Translations under genes and position numbers: made by a program | Notes under the pieces: model-generated | Told to the model about the DNA's origin: nothing | The model's database searches: none | The model's input: only the letters and a program-made list of their open reading frames with translations | Source: an uncultured Prevotella sp. | GTDB lineage: Bacteria; Bacteroidota; Bacteroidia; Bacteroidales; Bacteroidaceae | Direction: 5' to 3' | DNA: 37,012 nucleotides | NCBI GenBank assembly: GCA_937922435.1 | Contig: CAKZVT010000049.1 | Location: forward strand, 1-37,012 | Shown here: piece by piece, positions 34,886-37,012 of the stretch | Layout of the letters: every line of letters starts with the position of its first letter | Numbering within the stretch: the stretch's first letter is position 1

Positions 34886-35905
34886 TTATTTGGCAGCGGC
34901 AGCCTCCGCGCCGTCGTAAGCCCACGTGTAATACGAAGCTCCGTGCACGAAACCGGCCCCGAAGGCCGTCATCACGAGGTTGTCGCCCTTCTTCAGAAGG
35001 TGCTCATACTCCCAAAGCGCAAGCGGAATGGTGGCCGCGCTAGTGTTGCCGAAGTGCTCGATGTTAACCATCACCTTGTCCATCGGCAGGTCGAGGCGCT
35101 TTGCCACAGCCTCTATTATGCGGATGTTGGCCTGGTGGGGAACGATGAAACGGATGTTGTCCTTGTTCAGACCGTTGCGCTCGGCGATAAGGGCGCAGTC
35201 GTCGCTCATGCTCGTCACCGCGTAGCGGAACACCGTGCGGCCCTCCTGGTAGAGGTAATGCAGACGGTGGTCGACGGTGAAATGCGACGCCGGACTTACC
35301 GAGCCGCCAGCCTTGGTGTGCAGGAAGGGCAGCCCCTTGCCGTCGGCGCGGAAGTAAGAGTCCTTTACGCCGATGCCTTCTTCCGTCGTTCCTTCCATAA
35401 GGACGGCTGCCGCTCCGTCGCCGAAGAGGGCGCACGTGCTACGGTCCTTATAGTCAACGACCGACGACATCTTGTCGGCACCGATGACGATTATTTTCTT
35501 GTAGCGACCGCTCTGTATCATCGAGGCCGCCACGTCCATCGAATAGAGGAAGCCGCAGCAGGCCGCCCAGAAGTCGAACGCAAAGGCGTTCTTCAGCCCG
35601 AGCTTGCCGATAACGATTGATGCGGTTGACGGGAAGGGATAGTCGGCCGTCGATGTTGACACTATTACGGCGTCTATTGAGTCGGGGTCGGCGCCCGTCT
35701 TCTTCATAAGTTGCTTGGCAGCCTTGCGCGCCATGTATGAAGTGCCGAGGCCTTCCTCCGCCAATATGCGGCGCTCGCGTATGCCGACACGCGTCATAAT
35801 CCATTCATCGTTGGTGTCGACCATCCTCGACAGCTCGTCGTTGTTGAGCACATAGTCGGGGACGTAACCGCCGATGCCGGTTATTATAGCGTTTATTTTC
35901 TCCAT
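34886..35905 (-). CDS. fabH: Beta-ketoacyl-ACP synthase III
   Basis: Starts fatty-acid synthesis by condensing acetyl-CoA or branched acyl-CoA with malonyl-ACP. The 339-residue product has the catalytic Cys116 in AACCGF, His257 in PHQAN and Asn287 in FGNTS, all in the usual spacing. Cys117 next to the nucleophile is an uncommon neighbour. The start codon overlaps the stop of rpmF by one base (TAATG), so the two are coupled. The yceD-rpmF-fabH order is widely conserved. Confidence 0.95.
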   Translation of the reverse strand: MEKINAIITGIGGYVPDYVLNNDELSRMVDTNDEWIMTRVGIRERRILAEEGLGTSYMARKAAKQLMKKTGADPDSIDAVIVSTSTADYPFPSTASIVIGKLGLKNAFAFDFWAACCGFLYSMDVAASMIQSGRYKKIIVIGADKMSSVVDYKDRSTCALFGDGAAAVLMEGTTEEGIGVKDSYFRADGKGLPFLHTKAGGSVSPASHFTVDHRLHYLYQEGRTVFRYAVTSMSDDCALIAERNGLNKDNIRFIVPHQANIRIIEAVAKRLDLPMDKVMVNIEHFGNTSAATIPLALWEYEHLLKKGDNLVMTAFGAGFVHGASYYTWAYDGAEAAAAK

Positions 35906-36090
35906 TATTCAGCCGCTTCCTTAACGATGGCGATTTTTCCACGGTAGTAGCCGCATGTCGGGCAAACCGTGTGGTAAACGTGGAAAGCTCCGCAGTTGGG
36001 GCATACAGCCAGTGTGGGGGCTACTGCCTTGTCGTGGGTTCTTCTTTTACGTGTACGTGTCTTTGACTGTCTTCTTTTAGGATGTGCCAT
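35905..36090 (-). CDS. rpmF: 50S ribosomal protein bL32
   Basis: Small zinc-ribbon ribosomal protein near the peptidyl-transferase centre. At 61 residues it has the family length; N-terminal MAHPKRRQSKTRTRKRR is typical, and Cys30, 33, 43 and 46 (CPNC...CPTC) form the zinc site, so this is the zinc-binding form. It lies 5 nt after the YceD-like gene and overlaps fabH by one base. Confidence 0.97.
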   Translation of the reverse strand: MAHPKRRQSKTRTRKRRTHDKAVAPTLAVCPNCGAFHVYHTVCPTCGYYRGKIAIVKEAAE

Positions 36091-36095
36091 TTTCT

Positions 36096-36629
36096 TTAAT
36101 CTTTAATTATTGTTCTTAATTTTTCCAATTCACTCCAACGCGAATCCACCGGCCGTTCGTCGTCCCCCTCGCCGCTTCGGGCGGCAGAGTGCTCTTCGAG
36201 AGCTTTTATCATGGCAGGGTTGCATTTTCCAGGTGCATGCACGTGCTTGATGGGGATGCTCAAGGCAATGAACTCGTAAACAAACCACGAAATGTCGAGC
36301 AAGGGGTCGTCCTTGCCGACGGTTATGAGGTCTTCGTCTTCTGAATATTCTTCTCCGATGCGCGCCGTAAGCGTGTTGTCGGCGCTGACGGGCTGCTCCA
36401 TGTCGTCGAGACAGATGTCGCAGGGCACGCTGACTGTGCCTTCCGTATGCACGTCGAGGCGGAACACGCCGCCCGAACGGCTGACACTGACGCTAACGTG
36501 TACGTCGCCACGCCTCACTTCGGGTGCGTCGACGGCCTCGAAATAAGCGTCGCCGAGGTCGTACTCGAAGGTTGTAACGCCTTCTTTCAGGCCCGCCAGG
36601 TCGATTTTCAAGGACTCCAGACTGTACAT
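36096..36629 (-). CDS. YceD/DUF177 family protein
   Basis: Family needed for proper 23S rRNA processing in some bacteria and always near rpmF. The start at 36629 (MYSLESLKIDLAGLKEGVTTFEYDLGDAYFEA) is chosen because it begins the family domain; an ATG eight codons upstream (36653) is also open. Product 177 residues with a PCDICLDDM motif near 79-87, and LDISWFVYEFIALSIPIKHVHAPGKCNPAM, the family's C-terminal conserved segment. It is the first gene of the operon with rpmF and fabH. Confidence 0.9.
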   Translation of the reverse strand: MYSLESLKIDLAGLKEGVTTFEYDLGDAYFEAVDAPEVRRGDVHVSVSVSRSGGVFRLDVHTEGTVSVPCDICLDDMEQPVSADNTLTARIGEEYSEDEDLITVGKDDPLLDISWFVYEFIALSIPIKHVHAPGKCNPAMIKALEEHSAARSGEGDDERPVDSRWSELEKLRTIIKD

Positions 36630-36717
36630 ATTATCGGTTATGTAAAACAGCAAAGAGTGCCCTTGCCCCTCGCCCGCGCGGCTGGCACGGGCATGGGCGG
36701 CACAATTCTTCGGGCTG

Positions 36718-36725
36718 CAAAGTTA
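36718..36725 (-). promoter_or_regulatory. -7 box for the YceD-like gene-rpmF-fabH operon
   Basis: TAACTTTG on the minus strand matches TAnnTTTG. Upstream TTATG at about 36746-36750 is a weak -33 element. Start near 36711 would give a leader of about 82 nt. Confidence 0.65.
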
Positions 36726-36783
36726 CGAATTATTTTTCATTCGAGCATAAAGATTGTATAAAAACATTTGTTATTTAGCAATG

Positions 36784-36791
36784 CAAAGATA
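36784..36791 (-). promoter_or_regulatory. Second possible -7 box upstream of the YceD-like gene
   Basis: TATCTTTG on the minus strand, 66 nt upstream of the first box, with no clear -33 element. It may be a second start for the same operon. From 36792 to 36960 I see nothing that I can name. Confidence 0.4.
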
Positions 36792-36963
36792 CGCTTTTCC
36801 TATTTACGGCGTACCTGCCGACGCGACAATTAACAATAATTTCACCTGCAACCGGCGGCAAGCAAAATTCCAATATGCGGTTAATCCGCAAAGCTTTTGG
36901 ATGGTTGGTTAAAGTCATTCCGTTTTTGTCTTGCTGCAAGTCAGGCAGTCGGTAATATGTTTT

Positions 36964-37012
36964 GGCGGATTTGCAATCCGCCGAAAATTAATATAAGGAT
37001 TTGCAATCCGCT
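36964..37012. repeat. Repeated GGATTTGCAATCC hairpin motif at the window end
   Basis: GGCGGAT-TTGCA-ATCCGCC at 36964-36982 is a 7-bp stem with a 5-nt loop. GGATTTGCAATCCGC recurs at 36997-37011, running into the edge of the window. A related inverse ATTGCAAATCCGGCGG starts the window at base 1. Probably an intergenic repeat family that continues outside. Confidence 0.65.

Noticed and set aside
34943..35620. A 225-codon + strand frame opposite fabH
   Set aside because: FabH has its full catalytic triad on the minus strand; the antisense product has no recognisable feature.

Overview
The window reads as chromosome of a member of the Bacteroidales, most like Prevotella or a close relative. Supporting signs are promoter boxes of the TAnnTTTG type with an upstream TTTG about 19-20 bases away, lipoproteins that start Cys-Ser-Asp-Asp-Glu, core-gene starts mostly without Shine-Dalgarno sequences, and Bacteroidetes-type pectin enzymes. 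I had no database access, so the genus is an inference.

Layout. 1-8150 is an accessory carbohydrate region on the + strand: a secreted pectinesterase, a secreted family-1 pectate lyase and a surface lipoprotein of the DUF4595 kind. 8150-8650 is a small cassette of two tiny membrane proteins between two near-identical hairpins. 8668-23400 is a long minus-strand block of core genes, read rpsU, xerC-like recombinase, hpf, tRNA-Thr, tRNA-Tyr, tRNA-Gly, tRNA-Thr, tuf, tRNA-Trp, secE, nusG, rplK, rplA, rplJ, rplL, rpoB, rpoC. The tRNA-tuf-secE-nusG order is the same as around E. coli tufB. 23492-31325 is mixed: mscL, an unknown membrane protein, a large aminopeptidase P, malate dehydrogenase, a secreted retropepsin-like protein with degenerate active sites plus a small partner, a coupled two-gene cassette of unknown function, and a lipoprotein. 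31386-36629 is a minus-strand run of der, era, a SIMPL-domain protein, then fabH, rpmF and a YceD-like gene.

The most unusual content is between the genes. Five intergenic loci carry arrays with an exact 22-nt period. Each unit is TGCAAAA, a 7-nt core, then TTTTACAA or similar. In most loci the cores of adjacent units are reverse complements of each other although the core differs between pairs, so stem pairing is kept while sequence changes. A second family consists of 8-nt tandem units, one of which fills the predicted 5' leader of the aminopeptidase gene and another the centre of a roughly 305-bp nested quasi-palindrome at 24961-25265. A 134-bp duplicated block joins two of the 22-nt arrays to the last codons and stop of the aminopeptidase gene.

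Other points: a nine-G run in the pectinesterase signal peptide, a 36-codon gene with a perfect Shine-Dalgarno, strong Shine-Dalgarno sites on only a few genes including hpf in the rpsU operon, and a terminator-like hairpin whose U-run ends exactly at the first base of tRNA-Trp. No complete insertion sequence, prophage, CRISPR array or rRNA gene was seen.
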